Origin: an uncultured Alphaproteobacteria bacterium | GTDB lineage: Bacteria; Pseudomonadota; Alphaproteobacteria; Rs-D84 | Length of the DNA: 34,949 bases | Direction of reading: 5' to 3' | Assembly (NCBI GenBank): GCA_944389595.1 | Contig: CALXMY010000011.1 | Span: 1 to 34,949 of the forward strand | In this document: piece by piece, positions 18,078 to 26,600 of the stretch | Layout: every line of letters starts with the position of its first letter | How positions within the stretch are numbered: the first letter of the stretch is position 1 | Made by a program: the position numbers and the translations under genes | The notes under the pieces: model-generated | What the model saw: only the letters and a program-made list of their open reading frames with translations | The model's database searches: none | What the model was told of the DNA's origin: nothing

Positions 18078-19292
18078 ATGAAAAATGAATTATTACAGGA
18101 ATTGGATGCGCGTGGATTTATTAACCAATCATCAAATCTGGATGGATTGAATGATGCGTTAAATGCGGGACGTGTTGTGGGGTATTGGGGAACCGACCCG
18201 ACCGGGGATTCATTACATGTCGGGCATTTGGCATCGCTGATGTTGATGCGTTGGTTTCAAAAATATGGGCACAAACCGATTTTATTGGTCGGTGGTGCAA
18301 CCGGGCGTATTGGTGATCCGTCGGGGCGTGACAAGGGGCGACCGATGTTAAATGATGAACAGATTGAACATAATTGCGCCGGGTTACGGAAATCTATTGC
18401 CAAATTTATCAAATTTGGCGACGGTGAAACAGATGCCATTATGGTTGATAATTATGATTGGATGAAAAATTACAGTCATATGGAGTTTTTGCGTGAATAT
18501 GGAACTGATTTTACTGTGCCGCGTATGTTGTCGATGGAAAGTGTGCGCAGACGTTTGGAAAATGGCATGACGTTTTTGGAATTTAATTATATGACATTCC
18601 AGGCGGTGGATTTTTTAACGTTAAATCAGAAATATAATTGCACATTACAGTTTTGTGGCGCGGACCAATGGGGCAACAGTGTTATGGGTGTTGAATTGGT
18701 GCGTAAAAAATTGGGCAAAGAGGTTTTTGTTTTGTCCACTGCGCTGATTACGGATTCAAATGGTGAAAAAATTGGTAAATCTGCGGGAAATGCTGTTTGG
18801 GTGAACGAAGATAAAACATCGCCGTATGAATATTATCAATATTTCCGTAATACGCCCGACGATTTGGTGGAAAAATTTTTGAAAATATTTACGGAAATTC
18901 CGTTGGATGAAATTGCACGTTTGGCAAAATTACAGGGGGCCGAATTAAATGCGGCCAAACGAATATTGGCATTCGCGGCAACAGAAATTGCACATGGTCA
19001 TGATGCCGCGGTGGCGGCGGAAAGTGCGGCGGACGCGTTGTTTGCAGGTGGCGCAAATTCCGAAAATATTCCGTCGATTGAAATCAATATGGATGGCCAG
19101 ATGGGAATTGTTGATTTTCTGGTTGCGATAAAAATGTTTCCGTCTAAATCCGAGGCACGTCGTATGATAGATCAGGGCGGTATTCAAATTGATGGTGATA
19201 AAATTACCGATTGGAAATTTGAAATTTCGCCACGCGATGAAATCATGGTGCAAAAGGGTAAAAAAACATTTTTACGTGTTGTGATAAAATAA
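18078..19292 (+). CDS. tyrS: Tyrosyl-tRNA synthetase
   Basis: About 404 residues. The class I synthetase fold shows GTDPTGDSLHVGH, with HVGH as the HIGH motif near residue 48. VGGATGRIGDPSGRD is typical of TyrS, QFCGADQWGN is the tyrosine-binding region, and KIGKS near residue 231-235 is the KMSKS motif. The C-terminal S4-like domain (FPSKSEARRMIDQGGIQIDG) contacts the tRNA. The enzyme charges tRNA-Tyr using ATP in the cytoplasm. An ATG at 18066 would add MVVK; I prefer 18078 because GGTGGT lies just upstream. A terminator begins at the stop codon. Confidence 0.97.
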   Translation: MKNELLQELDARGFINQSSNLDGLNDALNAGRVVGYWGTDPTGDSLHVGHLASLMLMRWFQKYGHKPILLVGGATGRIGDPSGRDKGRPMLNDEQIEHNCAGLRKSIAKFIKFGDGETDAIMVDNYDWMKNYSHMEFLREYGTDFTVPRMLSMESVRRRLENGMTFLEFNYMTFQAVDFLTLNQKYNCTLQFCGADQWGNSVMGVELVRKKLGKEVFVLSTALITDSNGEKIGKSAGNAVWVNEDKTSPYEYYQYFRNTPDDLVEKFLKIFTEIPLDEIARLAKLQGAELNAAKRILAFAATEIAHGHDAAVAAESAADALFAGGANSENIPSIEINMDGQMGIVDFLVAIKMFPSKSEARRMIDQGGIQIDGDKITDWKFEISPRDEIMVQKGKKTFLRVVIK

Positions 19293-19316
19293 AAACGGGC
19301 ATTTGCCCGTTTTTAT
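19291..19316 (+). terminator. Intrinsic terminator after tyrS
   Basis: AAAAACGGGC-ATTT-GCCCGTTTTT forms a GC-rich stem with a T-run and overlaps the last bases of the tyrS stop codon. Confidence 0.9.
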
Positions 19317-19330
19317 TTCTGGGGTGCGGT

Positions 19331-19358
19331 TTGCAATTTTTTATGTTTTTGTTACAAT
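19331..19358 (+). promoter_or_regulatory. Predicted envC promoter with extended -10
   Basis: TTGCAA (19331-19336), a 16-base spacer and TACAAT (19353-19358) preceded by TGT form an extended -10 promoter. Only 9 bases separate the -10 from the envC ATG, so the mRNA would have a leader of about 2-4 bases. Confidence 0.55.
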
Positions 19359-19367
19359 ATATGGGAT

Positions 19368-20447
19368 ATGAAAAAAATATTTGCTGTTTTATTAATTGGG
19401 TGTATGGCAATGGCGCAACCCGTATATGGGGCCAGTGAATTGGCCAATATTCAGGCGCAAATAAAAAAAACAGAACAGCAAAATAAAAAATTGGATCAAC
19501 AGGTTAAAACATCCAATCGTGAAATAGAATCTACGAAAAAGAAATTAGTAAAGGCGGCGGATCGTGTAAGCACGCTGGAGGAACAGCGCAGCGCGGTTGC
19601 AAAAAAAATTCGTGAATTGGATGCCCAACGTGATAAGTTAGAGCAAGAATTACAGAAAAACCAGGAACGAATTGCCGATGCTGCGTCTGCAATTTTATTT
19701 GTCGCATCGCATCCAAATTTTGATTCAGAAAATATGCGTGATTATGTTTTGGCATCTGCGATAATGTCGGGTGCGGCGGATAATTTTGATACAGAAATTC
19801 AAATTGCCACAGAACAAATTCGTGAATTGGCAAAAATTCGCGATGAACGCGCGGTTGAAAAAGAAAAATTGGACAGAACCGCCAAACGTTATGCAAATGA
19901 AAAGGATGAATTAGATAAATTGTTACGTACGCGTTCGGCGCAAAATCAAAAACTGCGTACACAACAGTCGGAATTGCAAAAAAAATTGCGCGATTTGTCG
20001 GCGCGCGCAAAAAGTATTTCTGAATTAATGGCCGGCGTGGGGAGTACAGAAATGTCCGGGGATTCGCGATTTTCAATTCGTAAATTAAACAAGCCTGTGC
20101 GTGGACGGGTGGTTGTGCGTTTTGGTGAAAAAACGGCACTGGGATTAAAATCTGATGGGTGGCGTATTCGTGTTCGTGGTGATGCGCTGGTAATGGCACC
20201 GGCCGACGGTACGGTTAAATTTGCCGATAATTTCAAAGGATTTGGCAAGGTTATAATTATGTCGCATAAAAATGGTTATAATACAGTTATGACAAATTTG
20301 GGTGAAATAAGTGTTATGCCCGGGCAAGATGTTTTGGCGGGTGAACCAATTGGGCGCATGGATCCGGACAAGGCCGAAATGTATTTAGAAGTACGGCGTG
20401 GCAATAATGCGGTTAATCCGTCACGTTTGTTCCGCGAAGATGACTGA
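19368..20447 (+). CDS. envC: EnvC-type murein hydrolase activator
   Basis: A 359-residue periplasmic protein. A signal peptide (residues 1-21) is followed by long Lys/Glu/Gln-rich coiled coils at about 25-110 and 145-215. A C-terminal LytM (peptidase M23) domain covers about 230-359. The zinc ligands of active M23 enzymes are missing: the expected His-x3-Asp site reads WRIRVRGD and the His-x-His site reads MYLEVRRGN. This is the pattern of EnvC-like activators, which bind and switch on cell-separation amidases through FtsEX. In many alphaproteobacteria envC is directly followed by ctpA; here a reversed Fic-fold gene separates them. No good Shine-Dalgarno is seen, consistent with the leaderless prediction. 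Confidence 0.93.
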   Translation: MKKIFAVLLIGCMAMAQPVYGASELANIQAQIKKTEQQNKKLDQQVKTSNREIESTKKKLVKAADRVSTLEEQRSAVAKKIRELDAQRDKLEQELQKNQERIADAASAILFVASHPNFDSENMRDYVLASAIMSGAADNFDTEIQIATEQIRELAKIRDERAVEKEKLDRTAKRYANEKDELDKLLRTRSAQNQKLRTQQSELQKKLRDLSARAKSISELMAGVGSTEMSGDSRFSIRKLNKPVRGRVVVRFGEKTALGLKSDGWRIRVRGDALVMAPADGTVKFADNFKGFGKVIIMSHKNGYNTVMTNLGEISVMPGQDVLAGEPIGRMDPDKAEMYLEVRRGNNAVNPSRLFREDD

Positions 20448-20494
20448 TTATTTTAAAAATTGTTGTTTCAGATATTTTTACTGCACAATAAGTG

Positions 20495-21220
20495 TTATAA
20501 CATTTTTGAATTTTGCAACAATTTTATAATTTCCCGTTGTGTGCGTGCCAAACATGATGACATGTATGCAAAATATTCCTTTGGTTGGCCGTTGGCATAT
20601 GCGGTAATAGATTCTTTGTATTTTTGTTTGTCGGCGCGTTGGTTAAATACTATGGGGCAATATCCATTTTGAATCAATGTCCAATTCATAACCAGGCGCG
20701 CGGTGCGTTTGTTAAAGTCATCAAATGGCTGTAACATAATTAAATCATAATGCACGCCAAATGCGCGGTTTAGTACGGATATGTCCGGATTATTTAATTT
20801 GAACACTATTTCGTTCATTTGGGTTCGTATTTGCGATGCATCCGGGGCATGCACACGAAAATCGTTAACCATAATTTCAATGATTTTTGGTGATGTACGA
20901 AATAGGCCGCCATGGATGTATGTGCCGTCGCACAACATGCTGTGCAATTTACAGATTTCGGTCATGTCTATGATTGTTTTTGGGTTGTTTACGATATAAT
21001 CATATGCATATCCCAAATCTTTCATGGAATTATAGTCCAAATATGGCATTTGGTCTTTGTTTGGAATGTAAAATAATGTACGTGGTTCGGTGTATGAAAT
21101 TTCGTGACGAACCCAATTCAGGTTGTTTAAACGTTTGACAGTGCCGGCCCCCGATAACATTTGGGTTATCGTTTCGCGATTTTCTTCGATTTGTTTGGTA
21201 AACTTTGGTGTTTTGGTCAT
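20495..21220 (-). CDS. Fic-fold protein with degenerate catalytic motif
   Basis: A 241-residue cytoplasmic protein with the Fic domain layout: an N-terminal helical part, LFRTSP in the flap (GxxR-type) near 106-111, and the core helix at about 155-180. The core motif, normally HxFx(D/E)GN(G/K)R, reads QPFDDFNKR at residues 164-172. The catalytic His is Gln (codon CAG) and the phosphate-loop Gly is Phe, while Asn170, Lys171 and Arg172 remain. It is therefore unlikely to be a normal AMP transferase. Typical Fic proteins AMPylate targets or act as toxins; no antitoxin partner is adjacent and no inhibitory (S/T)xxxE(G/N) motif is evident. It lies in reverse between envC and ctpA, with an exact TTGACA promoter. 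Confidence 0.85.
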   Translation of the reverse strand: MTKTPKFTKQIEENRETITQMLSGAGTVKRLNNLNWVRHEISYTEPRTLFYIPNKDQMPYLDYNSMKDLGYAYDYIVNNPKTIIDMTEICKLHSMLCDGTYIHGGLFRTSPKIIEIMVNDFRVHAPDASQIRTQMNEIVFKLNNPDISVLNRAFGVHYDLIMLQPFDDFNKRTARLVMNWTLIQNGYCPIVFNQRADKQKYKESITAYANGQPKEYFAYMSSCLARTQREIIKLLQNSKML

Positions 21221-21243
21221 TCTTTTATCCGTTGTTTTTTATA

Positions 21244-21271
21244 AATATAGCCCTTAAAATAAATTTGTCAA
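21244..21271 (-). promoter_or_regulatory. Predicted promoter of the Fic-fold gene
   Basis: On the minus strand an exact TTGACA (21266-21271), a 16-base spacer and TATATT (21244-21249) lie 23 bases before the start codon. Confidence 0.6.
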
Positions 21272-21312
21272 GTTTCTTGCGCTTTTCAATTGTTTTTATT
21301 TAAAAAACGGGC

Positions 21313-21341
21313 TTGCGAGTTATGAGTTTTTGTTTTATGGT
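21313..21341 (+). promoter_or_regulatory. Possible ctpA promoter
   Basis: TTGCGA (21313-21318), a 17-base spacer and TATGGT (21336-21341) are the best match ahead of ctpA. The -10 is poor, so confidence is low. Confidence 0.3.
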
Positions 21342-21383
21342 TATTTTATCGATTTTTAATACAGTGCACGAAAGGAACTATAT

Positions 21384-22802
21384 ATGTTAAAAAAATTGTT
21401 GGTTTTGGCGGCGTTATTGACCCCTGTTGTCGCATTTGGTGCCGATAAGTCAAAAGATGACGAGCCGGTTGAACATTTAACTGACGAAGAAATTTATGAG
21501 CAATTAAAAAAATTGGCGTTGGTGTTCGAAACAGCACGCGATAATTTTGTCGAAGAGGCCGATGAAAAGAAAATGCTGGAGGCTGCAATGAATGGCATGT
21601 TGCAGGCATTGGATCCGCATTCGTCGTATTTATCGGCTGATGATTTCAAGGAGTTTAATGATAAATCGTTGGGTGAATTTGGTGGTTTGGGAATACAAAT
21701 TACCAGTGATCGTGGTGCGGTGCGCGTAATTTCGCCAATTGACGATACGCCCGCGGACAAGGCCGGAATCAAGGCTGGGGACTATATCACGCATATTGAT
21801 GATGAACCTGTATTTGACTTAACCTTGAATCAGGCAACAAAAAAAATGAAAGGACGGCCAGGAACCAAGGTAAAATTAACTGTTATATCAGAGGGCCAAG
21901 AACCGCGTACAATTACATTAAAGCGCGCAATAATAAAGGTTGAATCTGTTAAATACGAAGAAAAGAAAATGGCCGATGCCGATGAAGATACAGATGAAAA
22001 AATTGGCTATGTTCGTATATCTGATTTTGGCGCAACCACGACCAAGGAGTTAACCAAAGCATTGGAAAAATTGGAGGACAAGGATGTAATTGGGTACGTT
22101 TTGGATGTGCGCAATAATCCGGGGGGATATTTAACTGCGGCAATTGATGTGGCGGATGCGTTTTTAGATGCCGGTGAAATTGTGTCCACACGTGGAAAGC
22201 GGCCAACTGATATTGAACGCAATTTCGCAACCCCTGGTGATTTGGCAAATGGCAAACCTGTGGTGGTGTTAATTAACCATGGATCGGCATCGGCATCAGA
22301 AATTGTTGCCGGCGCATTACAGGATAATGGGCGCGCGTTGGTTATGGGGTCGCAATCATTTGGCAAGGGCAGTGTTCAACAGCAAAAGCCATTGGGTGAT
22401 GGCACGGCAATTCATATAACAATTGCACGCTATTATACACCGTCTGGGCGGTCAATTCAGAACGAGGGTATTACCCCAGATATCGAAGTTTTACAGAGTA
22501 AAATAGAGGTGCTGGAACGCAAAGAAAGTTTGTATTCCGAGGCATCGTTCAAAAATTCGTTGAAAAATGAAGAGGCCGAAAAGAAAGATAAAGACAAGTC
22601 TGATGATGCAGATCGTGAATTAACAGACGAAGAAAAAGATGCGCTGGATTATCAATTACAACGCGCAATGGATATGGTTCGTGCAATGGCAAAATTACAG
22701 GAACGTGCAAAAATTGTTCCAATGACACCGGATGATGATGTTGCCGATGTTGCGGACGATGATGCGGCGAAAGAAAATGACAAGGATTCATCAGAAGAAT
22801 AA
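21384..22802 (+). CDS. ctpA: C-terminal processing protease (S41 family)
   Basis: A 472-residue periplasmic serine protease. A signal peptide (1-20) and helical N-terminal domain with LDPHSSYL are followed by a PDZ domain at about 95-180 (GGLGIQI, ADKAGIKAGDYI). The S41 core comes next. GSASASE places the nucleophile at Ser303, and SFGKGSVQ supplies Lys328 and Gln332, the spacing expected for the Ser-Lys dyad. The last 90 residues are an Asp/Glu/Lys-rich tail. CtpA-type proteases trim or degrade periplasmic proteins, often murein hydrolases and their regulators, which fits its place near envC. AAAGGAAC precedes the ATG. A bidirectional terminator closes it against the convergent ClpP-like gene. 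Confidence 0.95.
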   Translation: MLKKLLVLAALLTPVVAFGADKSKDDEPVEHLTDEEIYEQLKKLALVFETARDNFVEEADEKKMLEAAMNGMLQALDPHSSYLSADDFKEFNDKSLGEFGGLGIQITSDRGAVRVISPIDDTPADKAGIKAGDYITHIDDEPVFDLTLNQATKKMKGRPGTKVKLTVISEGQEPRTITLKRAIIKVESVKYEEKKMADADEDTDEKIGYVRISDFGATTTKELTKALEKLEDKDVIGYVLDVRNNPGGYLTAAIDVADAFLDAGEIVSTRGKRPTDIERNFATPGDLANGKPVVVLINHGSASASEIVAGALQDNGRALVMGSQSFGKGSVQQQKPLGDGTAIHITIARYYTPSGRSIQNEGITPDIEVLQSKIEVLERKESLYSEASFKNSLKNEEAEKKDKDKSDDADRELTDEEKDALDYQLQRAMDMVRAMAKLQERAKIVPMTPDDDVADVADDDAAKENDKDSSEE

Positions 22803-22830
22803 AAAAAAACGCCCATTTGGGCGTTTTTTA
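22803..22830. terminator. Bidirectional terminator between ctpA and the ClpP-like gene
   Basis: ACGCCC-ATTT-GGGCGT (22809-22824) is flanked by an A-run and a T-run, so it can end transcripts from both sides. The A-run overlaps the ctpA stop codon. Confidence 0.9.
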
Positions 22831-22831
22831 T

Positions 22832-23551
22832 TTAATGTTGTTTGTTGTTTTGTGTGATTTTGCGTTTTATAAATTTTCCATTTGTTGTTAAAATCCAATC
22901 ACATATTCCTTTTTGTAAACAATTGCGCGCAGATAACATGCTGTATTCGGTCTTTTGCAATTCATCCAGTTCGTTTTGGGTCAGTGATGTATATTGCAAA
23001 TATGGTGCAAAGAAATTTTTACGCATCTCTTTTTCATACTTTGCGGCTTTGTCAATTTCTGTAGGCTTGTCCACATCATATATTGCGGAACCATAATGAA
23101 TTAAATTATAGGACTGTTCGTACATTGTACGAAATCCGGGGGTACCCTGGACCGCGATTATACTGGCGCATGATGCGGCCATACCCATAACCATTGTACG
23201 GATAATTGCGCCCTTGTTTCGTGCCAAGTTCAATAATGCCATTATGCTTTTGGTTGTTGATATCGAACCGCCCTGTGAATCCAAATATACGTCAATAATG
23301 GGAATTTGGCTGGGGTCGGGACGGAACAAGTATGGATTTGGCAAGTTTTTCAAATTCAATTCATATAGTGGGACCCAATCCATCGTATCCACTAAATTAC
23401 TTAAATTGCCAATCAGTTCATTGCACGATGTGCTGTCTATGCGATCCAAAATAAAAATCTTGTTCCCGGAAATGTAATTTTTCTGACCGCTGTGGTTCAG
23501 TATTTCGGGCAGTGTACGCTTGTTCGGTGATTTTTGTTCGGGTTGTTGCAT
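22832..23551 (-). CDS. Orphan ClpP-like serine protease (SDH superfamily)
   Basis: A 239-residue protein with no signal peptide. The ClpP/crotonase-like core starts near residue 84 (IIDVYLDSQGGSI). MGMAASCAS supplies the nucleophile Ser127, YNLIHYGSA supplies His152 and LQKGICDWI supplies Asp218, so the Ser-His-Asp triad is intact. It differs from housekeeping ClpP by an N-terminal extension of about 30 residues and an insertion near 55-80. This resembles ClpP-like proteases of accessory or prophage origin, but no phage gene or AAA+ unfoldase lies in the window. AGGAG precedes the ATG, and it has its own TTGACA promoter. It could process a specific cytoplasmic substrate. Confidence 0.88.
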   Translation of the reverse strand: MQQPEQKSPNKRTLPEILNHSGQKNYISGNKIFILDRIDSTSCNELIGNLSNLVDTMDWVPLYELNLKNLPNPYLFRPDPSQIPIIDVYLDSQGGSISTTKSIMALLNLARNKGAIIRTMVMGMAASCASIIAVQGTPGFRTMYEQSYNLIHYGSAIYDVDKPTEIDKAAKYEKEMRKNFFAPYLQYTSLTQNELDELQKTEYSMLSARNCLQKGICDWILTTNGKFIKRKITQNNKQH

Positions 23552-23577
23552 AATAAAACTCCTGCTTGTTTTTGTTT

Positions 23578-23606
23578 AATGTAGTACAAAAGCGCAAGTT
23601 TGTCAA
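23578..23606 (-). promoter_or_regulatory. Predicted promoter of the ClpP-like gene
   Basis: On the minus strand an exact TTGACA (23601-23606), a 17-base spacer and TACATT (23578-23583) lie 26 bases before the start codon. Confidence 0.6.
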
Positions 23607-23620
23607 TATGTTTTATAATC

Positions 23621-23649
23621 TTGCCTTGAAAATAAAATCAGGGTATTAT
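23621..23649 (+). promoter_or_regulatory. Predicted nifJ promoter
   Basis: TTGCCT (23621-23626), a 17-base spacer and TATTAT (23644-23649) precede nifJ, back to back with the divergent ClpP-like promoter. AGGGAA lies 6-12 bases before the ATG at 23685. Confidence 0.45.
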
Positions 23650-23684
23650 ATAGCCCGTATGAATTTTTTAATAGGGAATAAAAA

Positions 23685-26600
23685 ATGGCAAATTTAATTG
23701 TTGATGGAAATTGGGCGGCGGCAGATGTCGCGTATAGATGTGTCGATTTTGCGGCAATTTATCCAATTACCCCCAGCAGCACAATGGGTGAATTGGCGGA
23801 TGAATGGTCGTTTCAACATAAAAAAAATATTTGGGGTGCAATACCACAAATAATCGAAATGCAATCCGAAGGCGGGGCGGCCGGTGCCATGCACGGCGCG
23901 TTGCAAATGGGTTCGTTGGCAACAACATTTACTGCGTCCCAGGGATTGTTATTAATGATTCCAAATATGTATAAAATCGCGGGTGAACAAACCCCGTTTG
24001 TTATGCATGTCGCGGCGCGCGCATTGGCCACGCATGCGTTGTCTATATTTGGTGACCACAGCGATGTTATGTCTGTGCGTTCAACGGGGTTTGCGTTGCT
24101 GTCCAGTCATAATGTGCAACAGGCGCATGATTTGGCCGCGGTTGCGCATGCGGCAACATTGCGTGCGCGTGTGCCATTTTTGCATTTCTTTGATGGGTTC
24201 CGTACCAGTCACGAAGAATCACGTTTAGACAGAATAGAAGACAGCGTGTTGCATGAAATGATGCCTGATAATTTGGTGTTGGAAAATCGTGCACGTGGAA
24301 TGACACCTGACCGGCCAACAATTCGTGGGACCGCACAAAATCCTGATGTGTTTTTCCAGGGACGCGAGGCCGCAAATCCGTTGTATGCGCAAACACCGGA
24401 AATTGTTCAGGAATGTATGGATAAATTTGCGAAATTAACCGGGCGGCAATATCATTTGGTTGATTATGTTGGTGATAAAAATGCCGAAAATGTCATTGTT
24501 GCAATGGGCAGCGCATGTGAAACAATCGAAGAAACAATGGCGCATTTACCGGCCGGTTTGGGATTGGTAAAGGTGCATTTGTTCCGTCCGTTCCCGCGCG
24601 ATGCGTTTTTGGCGGCATTGCCGAAATCTGTTAAACGCATTGCGGTTTTGGACCGGTGCAAGGAACCTGGCAGTTTGGGCGAACCATTGTACCAGGATGT
24701 TAAAACTGTTGTTGGCGATAATGCCGAAGTATTTGGTGGGCGTTATGGTTTGGGATCCAAAGAATTTAAACCACGTGATGTCAAGGCCGTGTTTGAAAAT
24801 CTGATGCGTGGAACATTGCATCATAATTTTACAGTTGGCATTGATGACGATTTAACCGGGCTGTCATTGAAAACTGATCCGGCATTCGCGGTCCAGGACC
24901 CAAATTTTAAAACAGCGATTTTATACGGTATTGGTTCCGATGGAACGGTTGGTGCGGTTAAGAATATTGTAAAAATTGTTGGGGAAAATTCGGATTTGTA
25001 TCCACAATCGTATGCAGTATATGATTCTAAAAAATCCGGTGGATTAACCGCGTCGCATATTCGTTTTTCTGATAAACCAATACAAAGCCAATATTTAATC
25101 GAGGTTGCGGATTTTATCAGTGTGTCTAATTTTATGATTGCACAACGTTTTGACGTATTTCGCGGTTTGCGCCCGGGTGGAACGGTTATGATTAACACGT
25201 CAATGGCACCAGATGTGGCATTCGCGAATTTGCCCCGCGAAACCCAGGAACATTTAATGCGAATTCGGGCACGTGTGTTCTTTTTAAACGCAAATGCGGC
25301 GGCGGCAGAATTGGGGCTGGGGAACAGGATTAATACATTTATTATGTTGAATTTCTTTAATTTAACACATGTAATTGATCCGGCTGTTGCCGCAACCAGT
25401 GCCAAGGTAGCAATTGAAAAAACATACAAGAAAAAAGGTATGGATATCGTAGAGGCAAACTGGGCCGCAGTGGACAAGGCCGCTGATTATTTGCACCAGT
25501 ACACATTGCCGTCATCAGTGTCAAGTTTTGCGCCGGATTTTGTGCCGGCCATGACCGCGGCCGCACCGGCGGAAATTGCCGGTACATTGGGTGAAATGGC
25601 CGCGCAACGTGGTGATGATATACCTGTGTCGCGATTCCGTGTTGATGGTGAATTTGGGGCGGGGCAATATCCTGTGGGCACGGCGAAGTATGAAAAACGT
25701 GCGATTTCTGAACGGGTTGCAACCGTTGATTTGGAAAAGTGCATCCAGTGTGGCAAATGTTCCATGTTGTGTCCGCATGCCGCGATTCGTATCAAGGCAA
25801 TGACCGCGGACGAGGCTGAACGTGCACGCGCAGATGGTGTAATTGTTGTGCCAATGAAAACACCGGAATTGGGACCTGATATGTATTACACGTTGAATAT
25901 ATCACCGGCTGATTGTACGGGATGCAATGTTTGTGTTAAAAATTGTCCTGTTCATGCGTTGGCCATGATGTCATTAAGTGATGCGGGTGATCAGCAAAAG
26001 CGGTTCGATGCGGCGCAAAAAATTCCTGATATGCCACGTGAAAAATTAAATTTAAATATTCCAAAGCATGTCGAATTATTGCCGCATTATTTTGAGTTCC
26101 CGGGTGCATGCGCGGGATGTGGCGAAACGCCGTATATTAAAATGATGTCGCATTTATTTGGCGATCGTATGATTGTGGCAAATGCAACGGGATGTTCGTC
26201 GATATATGGTGGTAATTTGCCGACTACGCCGTGGACGGCGGATGCAAATGGACGTGGACCGGCGTGGTCTAATTCATTGTTCGAAGATAACGCCGAATAT
26301 GGTTTAGGTATGCGAATCGCGCTGAATCAAAAACGTGAAACACTGAAAGGATTATTGTTCGAATTAAATATTCCAAATGTAGAGGAAATATTCGCCGAAC
26401 GTAATCCGGACAAACAGCGTGAAATAGAAACGCGTTTGCGCGCACAATTGGAAAAAATCGATTCGCCACGTGCAGCGATGGCACGCAGTTTGATTGGCGA
26501 AATCGTTGATAAATATGTATGGATTATCGGCGGCGACGGTTGGGCGTATGATATTGGGTATGGTGGTTTGGATCATATTTTACACAGTGGTGAAAATGTA

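Noticed and set aside
24821..25477. Minus-strand frame of 218 codons
   Set aside because: Antisense to nifJ, without motif or start signal.
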